From assembly GCA_964247055.1 (NCBI GenBank), contig OZ176054.1, positions 248,001 through 312,000 of the forward strand: 64,000 bases of DNA, in the 5' to 3' direction. The stretch's first letter is position 1. Every line of letters begins with the position of its first letter. Source of the DNA: Paragordius varius (Eukaryota > Nematomorpha). Positions 1-12,369 of the stretch are shown here, one piece after another. Both the position numbers and the translations under genes were made by a program. The notes below the pieces were generated by a model. That model was not told the DNA's origin. It did no database searches and was given only the letters and a program-made list of their open reading frames with translations.

Positions 1-659
1 CCTATGGTAGTTTCATCATCACCCCAAATATTTTGGGGATCGGACTATAAATGTAATTTTTATGAATTTTTTAAATATTTAAAAAATTTATTTTATACGA
101 TTTTAAAAATAAAAATGGCTACCTAAAATCCAAATTTGATCAGGTGATGTCACCATAATTTTTTTTGGGTAGCCCTATGGTAGTTCCATCATCACCCCAA
201 ATATTTTCGAGATCGGAGTATAAATGTAATTTTTATGAATTTTTTAAATATTTAAAAAATTTATTTTATACGATTTTAAAAATAAAAATGGCGACCTAAA
301 ATCCAAATTTGATCAGGTGATGTCACCATAATTTTTTTTGGGTAGCCCTATGGTAATTCCATCATCACCCCAAATATTGTCGAGATCGGAGTATAAATGT
401 AATTTTTATGAATTTTTTAAATATTTAAAAAATTTATTTTATACGATTTTAAAAATAAAAATGGCTACTAAAATCCAAATTTGATGAGGTGATGTCGCCA
501 TAATTTTTTTTGGGTAGCCCTATAGTAGTTCCATCATCACCCCAAATATTTTCGAGATCGGAGTATAAATGTAATTTTTATGAATTTTTTAAAGATTTAA
601 AAAATTTATTTTATACGATTTTAAAAATAAAAATGGCTACCTAAAATCCAAATTTGATC

Positions 660-3525
660 AGGTGATGTCGCCATAATTTTTTTTGGGTAGCCCTATAGTA
701 GTTCCATCATCACCCCAAATATTTTCGAGATCGGAGTATAAATGTATTTTTATGAATTTTTTAAATATTTAAAAAATTTAGTTTATACGATTTTAAAAAT
801 AAAAATGGCTACCTAAAATCCAAATTTGTTCAGGTGATGTCACCATAATTTTTTTTGGGTAGCCCTATGGTAGTTCCATCATCACCCCAAATATTTTCGA
901 GATCGGAGTATAAATGCAATTTTTATGAATTTTTTAAATATTTAAAAAATTTATTTTATACGATAATAAAAATAAAAATGGCTACCTAAAATCCAAATTT
1001 GATCAGGTGATGTCACCATAATTTTTTTTGGGTAGCCCTATGGTAATTCCATCATCACCCCAAATATTGTCGTGATCGGAGTATAAATGTAATTTTTTTG
1101 ATCTTTTTAAATATTTAAAAAATTTATTTACGATTTTAAAAATAAAAATGGCTACCTAAAATCCAAATTTGATCAGGTGATGTCACCATAATTTTTTTGG
1201 GTAACCCTATGGTAGTTCTATCATCACCCCAAATACTTTGGGGATCGGACTATAAATGTAATTTTTATGAATTTTTTAAATATTAAAAAAATTTATTTTA
1301 TACGATTTTAAAAATAAAAATGGCTACCTAAAATCCAAATTTGATCAGGTGATGTCACCATATTTTTTTTGGGTAGCCCTATGGTAGTTCCATCATCACC
1401 CCAAATATTTTCGGGATCGGAATATAAATGTAATTTTTATGATTTTTTAGAATATTTAAAAAATTTATTTTATACGATTTTAAAAATAAAAATGGCTACC
1501 TAAAATCCAAATTTGATCAGGTGATGTCACCATAATTTTATTGGGTAGCCCTATGGTAGTTCCATCATCACCCCAAATATTGTCGAGATCGGAGTATAAA
1601 TGTAATTTTTTTGAATTTTTTAATATTTAAAAAATATATTTTATACGATTTTAAAAATAAAAATGGCTACCTAAAATCCAAATTTGATCAGGTGATGTCG
1701 CCATAATTTTTTTTGGGTAGCCCTATGGTAGTTCCATCATCACCCCAAATATTGTCGAGATCGGAGTATAAATGTAATTTTTTTGAATTTTTTAAATATT
1801 TAAAAAATTTATTTTATACGATTTTAAAAATAAAAATGGCTACCTAAAATCCAAATTTGATCAGGTGATGTCGCCATAATTTTTTTTGGGTAGCCCTATG
1901 GTAGTTCCATCATCACCCCAAATATTGTCGAGATCGGAGTATAAATGTAATTTTTTTGAATTTTTTAAATATTTAAAAAATTTATTTTATACGATTTTAA
2001 AAATAAAAATGGCTACTAAAATCCAAATTTGATGAGGTGATGTCGCCATAATTTTTTTTGGGTAGCCCTATAGTAGTTCCATCATCACCCCAAATATTTT
2101 CGAGATCGGAGTATAAATGTAATTTTTATGAATTTTTTAAATATTTAAAAAATTTATTTTATACGATTTTAAAAATAAAAATGGCTACTAAAATCCAAAT
2201 TTGATGAGGTGATGTCGCCATAATTTTTTTTGGGTAGCCCTATAGTAGTTCCATCATCACCCCAAATATTTTCGAGATCGGAGTATAAATGTATTTTTAT
2301 GAATTTTTTAAATATTTAAAAAATTTAGTTTATACGATTTTAAAAATAAAAATGGCTACCTAAAATCCAAATTTGTTCAGGTGATGTCACCATAATTTTT
2401 TTTGGGTAGCCCTATGGTAGTTCCATCATCACCCCAAATATTTTCGAGATCGGAGTATAAATGCAATTTTTATGAATTTTTTAAATATTTAAAAAATTTA
2501 TTTTATACGATAATAAAAATAAAAATGGCTACCTAAAATCCAAATTTGATCAGGTGATGTCACCATAATTTTTTTTGGGTAGCCCTATGGTAATTCCATC
2601 ATCACCCCAAATATTGTCGTGATCGGAGTATAAATGTAATTTTTTTGATCTTTTTAAATATTTAAAAAATTTATTTACGATTTTAAAAATAAAAATGGCT
2701 ACCTAAAATCCAAATTTGATCAGGTGATGTCACCATAATTTTTTTGGGTAACCCTATGGTAGTTCTATCATCACCCCAAATACTTTGGGGATCGGACTAT
2801 AAATGTAATTTTTATGAATTTTTTAAATATTAAAAAAATTTATTTTATACGATTTTAAAAATAAAAATGGCTACCTAAAATCCAAATTTGATCAGGTGAT
2901 GTCACCATATTTTTTTTGGGTAGCCCTATGGTAGTTCCATCATCACCCCAAATATTTTCGGGATCGGAATATAAATGTAATTTTTATGATTTTTTTAAAT
3001 ATTTAAAAAATTTATTTTATACGATTTTAAAAATAAAAATGGCTACCTAAAATCCAAATTTGATCAGGTGATGTCACCATAATTTTATTGGGTAGCCCTA
3101 TGGTAGTTCCATCATCACCCCAAATATTGTCGAGATCGGAGTATAAATGTAATTTTTTTGAATTTTTTAATATTTAAAAAATATATTTTATACGATTTTA
3201 AAAATAAAAATGGCTACCTAAAATCCAAATTTGATCAGGTGATGTCGCCATAATTTTTTTTGGGTAGCCCTATGGTAGTTCCATCATCACCCCAAATATT
3301 GTCGAGATCGGAGTATAAATGTAATTTTTTTGAATTTTTTAAATATTTAAAAAATTTATTTTATACGATTTTAAAAATAAAAATGGCTACCTAAAATCCA
3401 AATTTGATCAGGTGATGTCGCCATAATTTTTTTTGGGTAGCCCTATGGTAGTTCCATCATCACCCCAAATATTGTCGAGATCGGAGTATAAATGTAATTT
3501 TTTTGAATTTTTTAAATATTTAAAA
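660..3525. repeat. 9-monomer higher-order repeat, period 1547 bp, about two copies
   Basis: Rare markers recur exactly 1547 bp apart: AATGTATTTTTATG with TTTAGTTTATACG (741 and 2288), AAATACTTTGGGG (1231 and 2778), TTGATCTTTTTAAAT with the 3-bp loss in TTATTTACG (about 1130 and 2677), TTTTATTGGGTAG (about 1535 and 3082) and TTAATATTTAAAAAATAT (about 1620 and 3167). The copies agree from about 660-1978 against 2207-3525. A weaker match upstream, TGGCTACTAAAATCC with GATGAGG at 461 and 2009, suggests the block began further left. The markers show the order of nine monomers was copied as a unit. Confidence 0.85.
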
Positions 3526-3534
3526 AATATATTT

Positions 3535-4200
3535 TATACGATTTTAAAAATAAAAATGGCTACCTAAAATCCAAATTTGATCAGGTGATGTCACCATAAT
3601 TTTTTTTGGGTACCCCTATGGTAGTTCCATCATCACCCCAAATATTGTCGAGATCGGAGTATAAATGTAATTTTTTTGAATTTTTTAAATATTTAAAAAA
3701 TATATTTTATACGATTTTAAAAATAAAAATGGCTACCTAAAATCCAAATTGATCAGGTGATGTCACCATAATTTTTTTTGGGTAGCCCTATGGTAGTTCC
3801 ATCATCACCTCAAAAATTGTCGAGATCGGAGTATAAATGTAATTTTTTTGAATTTTTTAAATATTTAAAAATTTTTTTTATACGATTTTAAAAATAAAAA
3901 TGGCTACCTAAAATCCAAATTTGATCAGGTGATGTCACCATATTTTTTTTTGGGTAGCCTTATGGTAGTTCCATCATCACCCCAAATATTTTGGGGATCG
4001 GACTATAAATGTAATTTTTATGAAATTTTTAAATATTTAAAAAATTTATTTTATACGATTTTAAATATAAAAATGGCTACCTAAAATTCAAATTTGATCA
4101 GGTGATGTCACTATAATTTTTTTGGGTAGCCCTATGGTAGTTCCATCATCACCCCAAATATTTTCGAGATCGGAGTATAAATGTAATTTTTATGAATTTT
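3535..4200. repeat. Segment shared with 11.1-11.8 kb (offset about 7594 bp), left copy
   Basis: Three rare changes in order, AATCCAAATTGATC (one T lost, at 3741), CACCTCAAAAATTG (3806) and TATGAAATTTTTAAAT (about 4018), recur about 7594 bp to the right. That spacing is 44 monomers. The match covers about four monomers and reads as a dispersed copy of one ancestral block. Confidence 0.75.
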
Positions 4201-5159
4201 TTAAATATTTAAAAAATATATTTTATACGATTTTAAAAATAAAAATGGCTACCTAAAATCCAAATTTGATCAGGTGATGTCACTATAATTTTTTTGGGTA
4301 GCCCTATGGTAGTTCCATCATCACCCCAAATATTTTCGAGATCAGAGTATAAATGTAATTTTTATGAATTTTTTAAATATTTAAAAAATTTATTTTATAC
4401 GATTTTAAAAATAAAAATGGCTACCTAAAATCCAAATTTGATCAGGTGATGTCACTCTAATTTTTTTGGGTAGCCCTATGGTAGTTCCATCATTACCCCA
4501 AATATTGTCGAGATCTGAGTATAAATGTAATTTTTATGAATTTTTTAAATATTTAAAAAATTTATTTTATACGATTTTAAAAATAAAAATGGCTACCTAA
4601 AATCCAAATTTGATCAGGTGATGTCACCATAATTTTTTTTGGGTAGCCCTATATTAGTTCCATCATCACCCCAAATATTGTCGAGATCGGAGTATAAATG
4701 TAATTTTTATGAATTTTTTAAATATTTAAAAAATTTATTTTATACGATTTTAAAAATAAAAATGGCTACCTAAAATCCAAATTTGATCAGGTGATGTCGC
4801 CATAATTTTTTTTGGGTAGCCCTATAGTAGTTCCATCATCACCCCAAATATTTTCGAGATCAGAGTATAAATGTAATTTTTATGAATTTTTTAAATATTT
4901 AAAAAATTTATTTTATACGATTTTAAAAATAAACATGGCTACCTAAAATCCAAATTTGATCAGGTGATGTCGCCATAATTTTTTTTGGGTAGCCCTATGG
5001 TAGTTCCATCATCACCCCAAATATTGTCGAGATCGGAGTATAAATGTAATTTTTTTGAATTTTTTAAATATTTAAAAAATTTATTTTATACGATTTTAAA
5101 AATAAAAATGGCTACCTAAAATCCAAATTTGATCAGGTGATGTCGCCATAATTTTTTTT

Positions 5160-6880
5160 GGTAGCCCTATGGTAGTTCCATCATCACCCCAAATATTTTC
5201 GAGATCGGAGTATAAATGTAATTTTTATGAATTTTTTAAATATTTAAAAAATTTATTTTATACGATTTTAAAAATAAAAATGGCTACCTAAAATCCAAAT
5301 TTGATCAGGTGATGTCACCATAATTTTTTTTAGGTAGCCCTATGGTAGTTCCATCATCACCCCAAATATTTTCGAGATCGGAGTATAAATGTAATTTTTA
5401 TGAATTTTTTAAATATTTAAAAAATTTATTTTATACGATTTTAAAAATAAAAATGGCTACCTAAAATCCAAATTTGATCAGGTGATGTCACCATAATTTT
5501 TTTTAGGTAGCCCTATGGTAGTTCCATCATCACCCCAAATATTTTCGAGATCGGAGTATAAATGTAATTTTTATGAATTTTTTAAATATTTAAAAAATTT
5601 ATTTTATACGATTTTAAAAATAAAAATGGCTACCTAAAATCCAAATTTGATCAGGTGATGTCACTATAATTTTTTTGGGTAGCCCTATGGTAGTTCCATC
5701 ATCACCTTAAATATTTTCGAGATCGGAGTATAAATGTAATTTTTATAAATTTTTTAAATATTTAAAAAATTTATTTTATACGATTTTAAAAATAAAAATG
5801 GCTACCTAAAATCCAAATTTGATCAGGTGATGTCACTATAATTTTTTTGGGTAGCCCTATGGTAGTTCCATCATCACCCCAAATATTGTCGAGATCTGAG
5901 TATAAATGTAATTTTTATGAATTTTTTAAATATTTAAAAAATTTATTTTATACGATTTTAAAAATAAAAATGGCTACCTAAAATCCAAATTTGATCAGGT
6001 GATGTCGCCATAATTTTTTTTGGTAGCCCTATGGTAGTTCCATCATCACCCCAAATATTTTCGAGATCGGAGTATAAATGTAATTTTTATGAATTTTTTA
6101 AATATTTAAAAAATTTATTTTATACGATTTTAAAAATAAAAATGGCTACCTAAAATCCAAATTTGATCAGGTGATGTCACCATAATTTTTTTTAGGTAGC
6201 CCTATGGTAGTTCCATCATCACCCCAAATATTTTCGAGATCGGAGTATAAATGTAATTTTTATGAATTTTTTAAATATTTAAAAAATTTATTTTATACGA
6301 TTTTAAAAATAAAAATGGCTACCTAAAATCCAAATTTGATCAGGTGATGTCACCATAATTTTTTTTAGGTAGCCCTATGGTAGTTCCATCATCACCCCAA
6401 ATATTTTCGAGATCGGAGTATAAATGTAATTTTTATGAATTTTTTAAATATTTAAAAAATTTATTTTATACGATTTTAAAAATAAAAATGGCTACCTAAA
6501 ATCCAAATTTGATCAGGTGATGTCACTATAATTTTTTTGGGTAGCCCTATGGTAGTTCCATCATCACCTTAAATATTTTCGAGATCGGAGTATAAATGTA
6601 ATTTTTATAAATTTTTTAAATATTTAAAAAATTTATTTTATACGATTTTAAAAATAAAAATGGCTACCTAAAATCCAAATTTGATCAGGTGATGTCACTA
6701 TAATTTTTTTGGGTAGCCCTATGGTAGTTCCATCATCACCCCAAATATTGTCGAGATCTGAGTATAAATGTAATTTTTATGAATTTTTTAAATATTTAAA
6801 AAATTTATTTTATACGATTTTAATAAAAATGGCTACCTAAAATCCAAATTTGATCAGGTGATGCCACCATAATTTTTTTT
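5160..6880. repeat. Tandem duplication of five monomers, period 862 bp
   Basis: The one-G-short junction TTTGGTAGCCC occurs at 5160 and 6022, and ATCACCTTAAATATTTTC with TTTTTATAAATTTT at 5701 and 6563, both 862 bp apart. TTTTTAGGTAGCC and the C-type monomer with GATCTGAG follow in the same order in both. The right copy carries a 3-bp loss (TTTTAATAAAAATGG near 6821). A related run near 9.0-9.7 kb has one monomer fewer. Confidence 0.85.
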
Positions 6881-7945
6881 GGGTAGCCCTATGGTAGTTC
6901 CATCATCACCCCGAATATTTTCGGGATCGGAATATAAATGTAATTTTTATGATTTTTTTAAATATTTAAAAAATTTATTTTATACGATTTTAAAAATAAA
7001 AATGGCTACCTAAAATCCAAATTTGATCAGGTGATGTCACCATAATTTTTTTTAGGTAGCCCTATGGTAGTTCCATCATCACCCCAAATATTTTCGAGAT
7101 CGGAGTATAAATGTAATTTTTATGAATTTTTTAAATATTTAAAAAATTTATTTTATACGATTTTAAAAATAAAAATGGCTTTTCGAGATCGGAGTATAAA
7201 TGTAATTTTTATGAATTTTTTAAATATTTAAAAAATTTATTTTATACGATTTTAAAAATAAAAATGGCTACCTAAAATCCAAATTTGATCAGGTGATGTC
7301 ACTATAATTTTTTTGGGTAGCCCTATGGTAGTTCCATCATCACCCCAAATATTGTCGAGATCTGAGTATAAATGTAATTTTTATGAATTTTTTAAATATT
7401 TAAAAAATTTATTTTATACGATTTTAAAAATAAAAATGGCTACCTAAAATCCAAATTTGATCAGGTGATGTCACCATAATTTTTTTTGGGTAGCCCTATG
7501 GTAGTTCCATCATCACCCCAAATATTTTCGGGATCGGAATATAAATGTAATTTTTATGATTTTTTTAAATATTTAAAAAATTTATTTTATACGATTTTAA
7601 AAATAAAAATGGCTACCTAAAATCCAAATTTGATCAGGTGATGTCACCATAATTTTTTTTGGGTAGCCCTATGGTAGTTCCATCATCACCCCAAATATTG
7701 TCGAGATCGGAGTATAAATGTAATTTTTATGAATTTTTTAAATATTTAAAAAATTTATTTTATACGATTTTAAAAATAAAAATGGCTACCTAAAATCCAA
7801 ATTTGATCAGGTGATGTCGCCATAATTTTTTTTGGGTAGCCCTATAGTAGTTCCATCATCACCCCAAATATTTTCGAGATCGGAGTATAAATGTAATTTT
7901 TATGAATTATTTAAATATTTAAAAAATTTATTTTATACGATTTTA
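6755..7945. repeat. Left copy of a 2849-bp-spaced duplication (17-monomer register)
   Basis: GATGCCACCATAA (6859), the truncated monomer junction (7181) and type F monomers (near 6920 and 7529) recur 2849 bp to the right; the GATCTGAG marker at 6755 is 2846 bp from its partner because of a local 3-bp loss. The spacing equals 17 monomers less the 84-bp truncation. Agreement fades near 7945, where the right copy reads AAACATGG. Confidence 0.8.
7092..7180. repeat. Truncated 89-bp monomer, first copy
   Basis: After AAAAATGGCT the sequence jumps straight to TTTCGAGATC at 7181, omitting 84 bp (phases 127-173 and 1-37). The lost stretch includes the GGTGATGTCACC dyad, the T8 run and the CCCTATGG segment. 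Short T-run microhomology at the junction is compatible with slippage or end joining. Confidence 0.9.
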
Positions 7946-9600
7946 AAAATAAAAATGGCTACCTAAAATCCAAATTTGATCAGGTGATGTCACCATAATT
8001 TTTTTTGGGTAGCCCTATGGTAGTTCCATCATCACCCCAAATATTGTCGAGATCGGAGTATAAATGTAATTTTTATGAATTTTTTAAATATTTAAAAAAT
8101 TTATTTAATACGATTTTAAAAATAAAAATGGCTACCTAAAATCCAAATTTGATCAGGTGATGTCGCCATAATTTTTTTTGGGTAGCCCTATAGTAGTTCC
8201 ATCATCACCCCAAATATTTTCGAGATCGGAGTATAAATGTAATTTTTATGAATTTTTTAAATATTTAAAAAATTTATTTTATACGATTTTAAAAATAAAC
8301 ATGGCTACCTAAAATCCAAATTTGATCAGGTGATGTCGCCATAATTTTTTTTGGGTAGCCCTATGGTAGTTCCATCATCACCCCAAATATTGTCGAGATC
8401 GGAGTATAAATGTAATTTTTTTGAATTTTTTAAATATTTAAAAAATATATTTTATACGATTTTAAAAATAAAAATGGCTACCTAAAATCCAAATTTGATC
8501 AGGTGATGTCACCATAATTTTTGGGTAGCCCTATGGTAGTTCCATCATCACCCCAAATATTGTCGAGATCGGAGTATAAATGTAATTTTTATGAATTTTT
8601 TAAATATTTAAAAAATTTATTTTATACGATTTTAAAAATAAAAATGGCTACCTAAAATCCAAATTTGATCAGGTGATGTCGCCATAATTTTTTTTGGGTA
8701 GCCCTATAGTAGTTCCATCATCACCCCAAATATTTTCGAGATCGGAGTATAAATGTAATTTTTATGAATTTTTTAAATATTTAAAAAATTTATTTTATAC
8801 GATTTTAAAAATAAACATGGCTACCTAAAATCCAAATTTGATCAGGTGATGTCGCCATAATTTTTTTTGGGTAGCCCTATGGTAGTTCCATCATCACCCC
8901 AAATATTGTGGAGATCGGAGTATAAATGTAATTTTTTTGAATTTTTTAAATATTTAAAAAATTTATTTTATACGATTTTAAAAATAAAAATGGCTACCTA
9001 AAATCCAAATTTGATCAGGTGATGTCGCCATAATTTTTTTTGGTAGCCCTATGGTAGTTCCATCATCACCCCAAATATTTTCGAGATCGGAGTATAAATG
9101 TAATTTTTATGAATTTTTTAAATATTTAAAAAATTTATTTTATACGATTTTAAAAATAAAAATGGCTACCTAAAATCCAAATTTGATCAGGTGATGTCAC
9201 CATAATTTTTTTTAGGTAGCCCTATGGTAGTTCCATCATCACCCCAAATATTTTCGAGATCGGAGTATAAATGTAATTTTTATGAATTTTTTAAATATTT
9301 AAAAAATTTATTTTATACGATTTTAAAAATAAAAATGGCTACCTAAAATCCAAATTTGATCAGGTGATGTCACTATAATTTTTTTGGGTAGCCCTATGGT
9401 AGTTCCATCATCACCCCAAATATTTTCGAGATCGGAGTATAAATGTAATTTTTATGAATTTTTTAAATATTTAAAAAATTTATTTTATACGATTTTAAAA
9501 ATAAAATGGCTACCTAAAATCCAAATTTGATCAGGTGATGTCACTATAATTTTTTTGGGTAGCCCTATGGTAGTTCCATCATCACCCCAAATATTGTCGA

Positions 9601-10794
9601 GATCTGAGTATAAATGTAATTTTTATGAATTTTTTAAATATTTAAAAAATTTATTTTATACGATTTTAAAAATAAAAATGGCTACCTAAAATCCAAATTT
9701 GATCAGGTGATGCCACCATAATTTTTTTTGGGTAGCCCTATGGTAGTTCCATCATCACCCCAAATATTTTCGGGATCGGAATATAAATGTTATTTTTATG
9801 ATTTTTTTAAATATTTAAAAAATTTATTTTATACGATTTTAAAAATAAAAATGGCTACCTAAAATCCAAATTTGATCAGGTGATGTCACCATAATTTTTT
9901 TTAGGTAGCCCTATGGTAGTTCCATCATCACCCCAAATATTTTCGAGATCGGAGTATAAATGTAATTTTTATGAATTTTTTAAATATTTAAAAAATTTAT
10001 TTTATACGATTTTAAAAATAAAAATGGCTTTTCGAGATCGGAGTATAAATGTAATTTTTATGAATTTTTTAAATATTTAAAAAATTTATTTTATACGATT
10101 TTAAAAATAAAAATGGCTACCTAAAATCCAAATTTGATCAGGTGATGTCACTATAATTTTTTTGGGTAGCCCTATGGTAGTTCCATCATCACCCCAAATA
10201 TTGTCGAGATCTGAGTATAAATGTAATTTTTATGAATTTTTTAAATATTTAAAAAATTTATTTTATACGATTTTAAAAATAAAAATGGCTACCTAAAATC
10301 CAAATTTGATCAGGTGATGTCACCATAATTTTTTTTGGGTAGCCCTATGGTAGTTCCATCATCACCCCAAATATTTTCGGGATCGGAATATAAATGTAAT
10401 TTTTATGATTTTTTTAAATATTTAAAAAATTTATTTTATACGATTTTAAAAATAAAAATGGCTACCTAAAATCCAAATTTGATCAGGTGATGTCACCATA
10501 ATTTTTTTTGGGTAGCCCTATGGTAGTTCCATCATCACCCCAAATATTGTCGAGATCGGAGTATAAATGTAATTTTTATGAATTTTTTAAATATTTAAAA
10601 AATTTATTTTATACGATTTTAAAAATAAAAATGGCTACCTAAAATCCAAATTTGATCAGGTGATGTCGCCATAATTTTTTTTGGGTAGCCCTATAGTAGT
10701 TCCATCATCACCCCAAATATTTTCGAGATCGGAGTATAAATGTAATTTTTATGAATTTTTTAAATATTTAAAAAATTTATTTTATACGATTTTA
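9601..10794. repeat. Right copy of the 2849-bp-spaced duplication
   Basis: The same marker order as 6.76-7.95 kb is seen: GATCTGAG (9601), GATGCCACC (9708), the truncation junction (10030) and type F (10378). It differs by substitutions such as TGTTATTTTTATG near 9790. Just upstream, 9042-9710 is one monomer shorter than the matching left segment (6022-6861), a whole-monomer gain or loss. Confidence 0.8.
9941..10029. repeat. Truncated 89-bp monomer, second copy with identical junction
   Basis: The junction AAAATGGCT to TTTCGAGATC at 10030 is the same as at 7181. An identical 84-bp deletion arising twice is unlikely, so the two are copies of one event, moved by the block duplication around them. 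Confidence 0.9.
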
Positions 10795-11129
10795 AAAATA
10801 AACATGGCTACCTAAAATCCAAATTTGATCAGGTGATGTCGCCATAATTTTTTTTGGGTAGCCCTATGGTAGTTCCATCATCACCCCAAATATTGTCGAG
10901 ATCGGAGTATAAATGTAATTTTTTTGAATTCTTTAAATATTTAAAAAATTTATTTTATACGATTTTAAAAATAAAAATGGCTACCTAAAATCCAAATTTG
11001 ATCAGGTGATGTCGCCATAATTTTTTTTGGGTAGCCCTATGGTAGTTCCATCATCACCCCAAATATTGTCGAGATCGGAGTATAAATGTAATTTTTTTGA
11101 ATTTTTTAAATATTTAAAAAATATATTTT

Positions 11130-11800
11130 ATACGATTTTAAAAATAAAAATGGCTACCTAAAATCCAAATTTGATCAGGTGATGTCACCATAATTTTTTT
11201 TGGGTAGCCCTATGGTAGTTCCATCATCACCCCAAATATTGTCGAGATCGGAGTATAAATGTAATTTTTTTGAATTTTTTAAATATTTAAAAAATATATT
11301 TTATACGATTTTAAAAATAAAAATGGCTACCTAAAATCCAAATTGATCAGGTGATGTCACCATAATTTTTTTTGGGTAGCCCTATGGTAGTTCCATCATC
11401 ACCTCAAAAATTGTCGAGATCGGAGTATAAATGTAATTTTTTTGAATTTTTTAAATATTTAAAAAATTTATTTTATACGATTTTAAAAATAAAAATGGCT
11501 ACCTAAAATCCAAATTTGATCAGGTGATGTCGCCATAATTTTTTTTGCGTAGCCCTATGGTAGTTTCATCATCACACCAAATATTTTGGGGATCGGACTA
11601 TAAATGTAATTTTTATGAAATTTTTAAATATTTAAAAAATTTATTTTATACGATTTTAAAAATAAAAATGGCTACCTAAAATCCAAATTTAATCAGGTAA
11701 TGTCACTATAATTTTTTTGGGTAGCCCTATGGTAGTTCAATCATCACCCCAAATATTTTCGAGATCGGAGTATAAATGTAATTTTTATGAATTTTTTAAA
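11130..11800. repeat. Segment shared with 3.5-4.2 kb, right copy
   Basis: This carries the same ordered marker set as the left copy: the one-T loss ahead of GATC at 11345, ACCTCAAAAA at 11401 and TGAAATTTTT at 11616. Local differences such as GCGTAGCC and CACACCAAAT show the copies have since diverged a little. Confidence 0.75.
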
Positions 11801-12369
11801 TATTTAAAAAATATATTTTATACGATTTTAAAAATAAAAATGGCTACCTAAAATCCAAATTTGATCAGGTGATGTCACTATAATTTTTTTGGGTAGCCCT
11901 ATGGTAGTTCCATCATCACCCCAAATATTGTCGAGATCGGAGTATAAATGTAATTTTTATGAATTTTTTAAATATTTAAAAAATTTATTTTATACGATTT
12001 TAAAAATAAAAATGGCTACCTAAAATCCAAATTTGAACAGGTGATGTCGCCATAATTTTTTTGGGTAGCCCTATAGTAGTTCCATCATCACCCCAAATAT
12101 TTTCGAGATCGGAGTATAAATGTAATTTTTATGAATTTTTTAAATATTTAAAAAATTTATTTTATACGATTTTAAAAATAAAAATGGCTACCTAAAATCC
12201 AAATTTGATCAGGTGATGTCACCATAATTTTTTTTGGGTAGCCCTATAATTCCATCATCACCCCAAATATTGTCGAGATCGGAGTATAAATGTAATTTTT
12301 TTGAATTTTTTAAATATTTAAAAAATTTATTTTATACGATTTTAAAAATAAAAATGGCTACCTAAAATC

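Noticed and set aside
7092-7180. Transposon insertion or excision at the shortened monomer
   Set aside because: No target-site duplication, terminal repeat or foreign sequence is present. A simple 84-bp deletion explains it.
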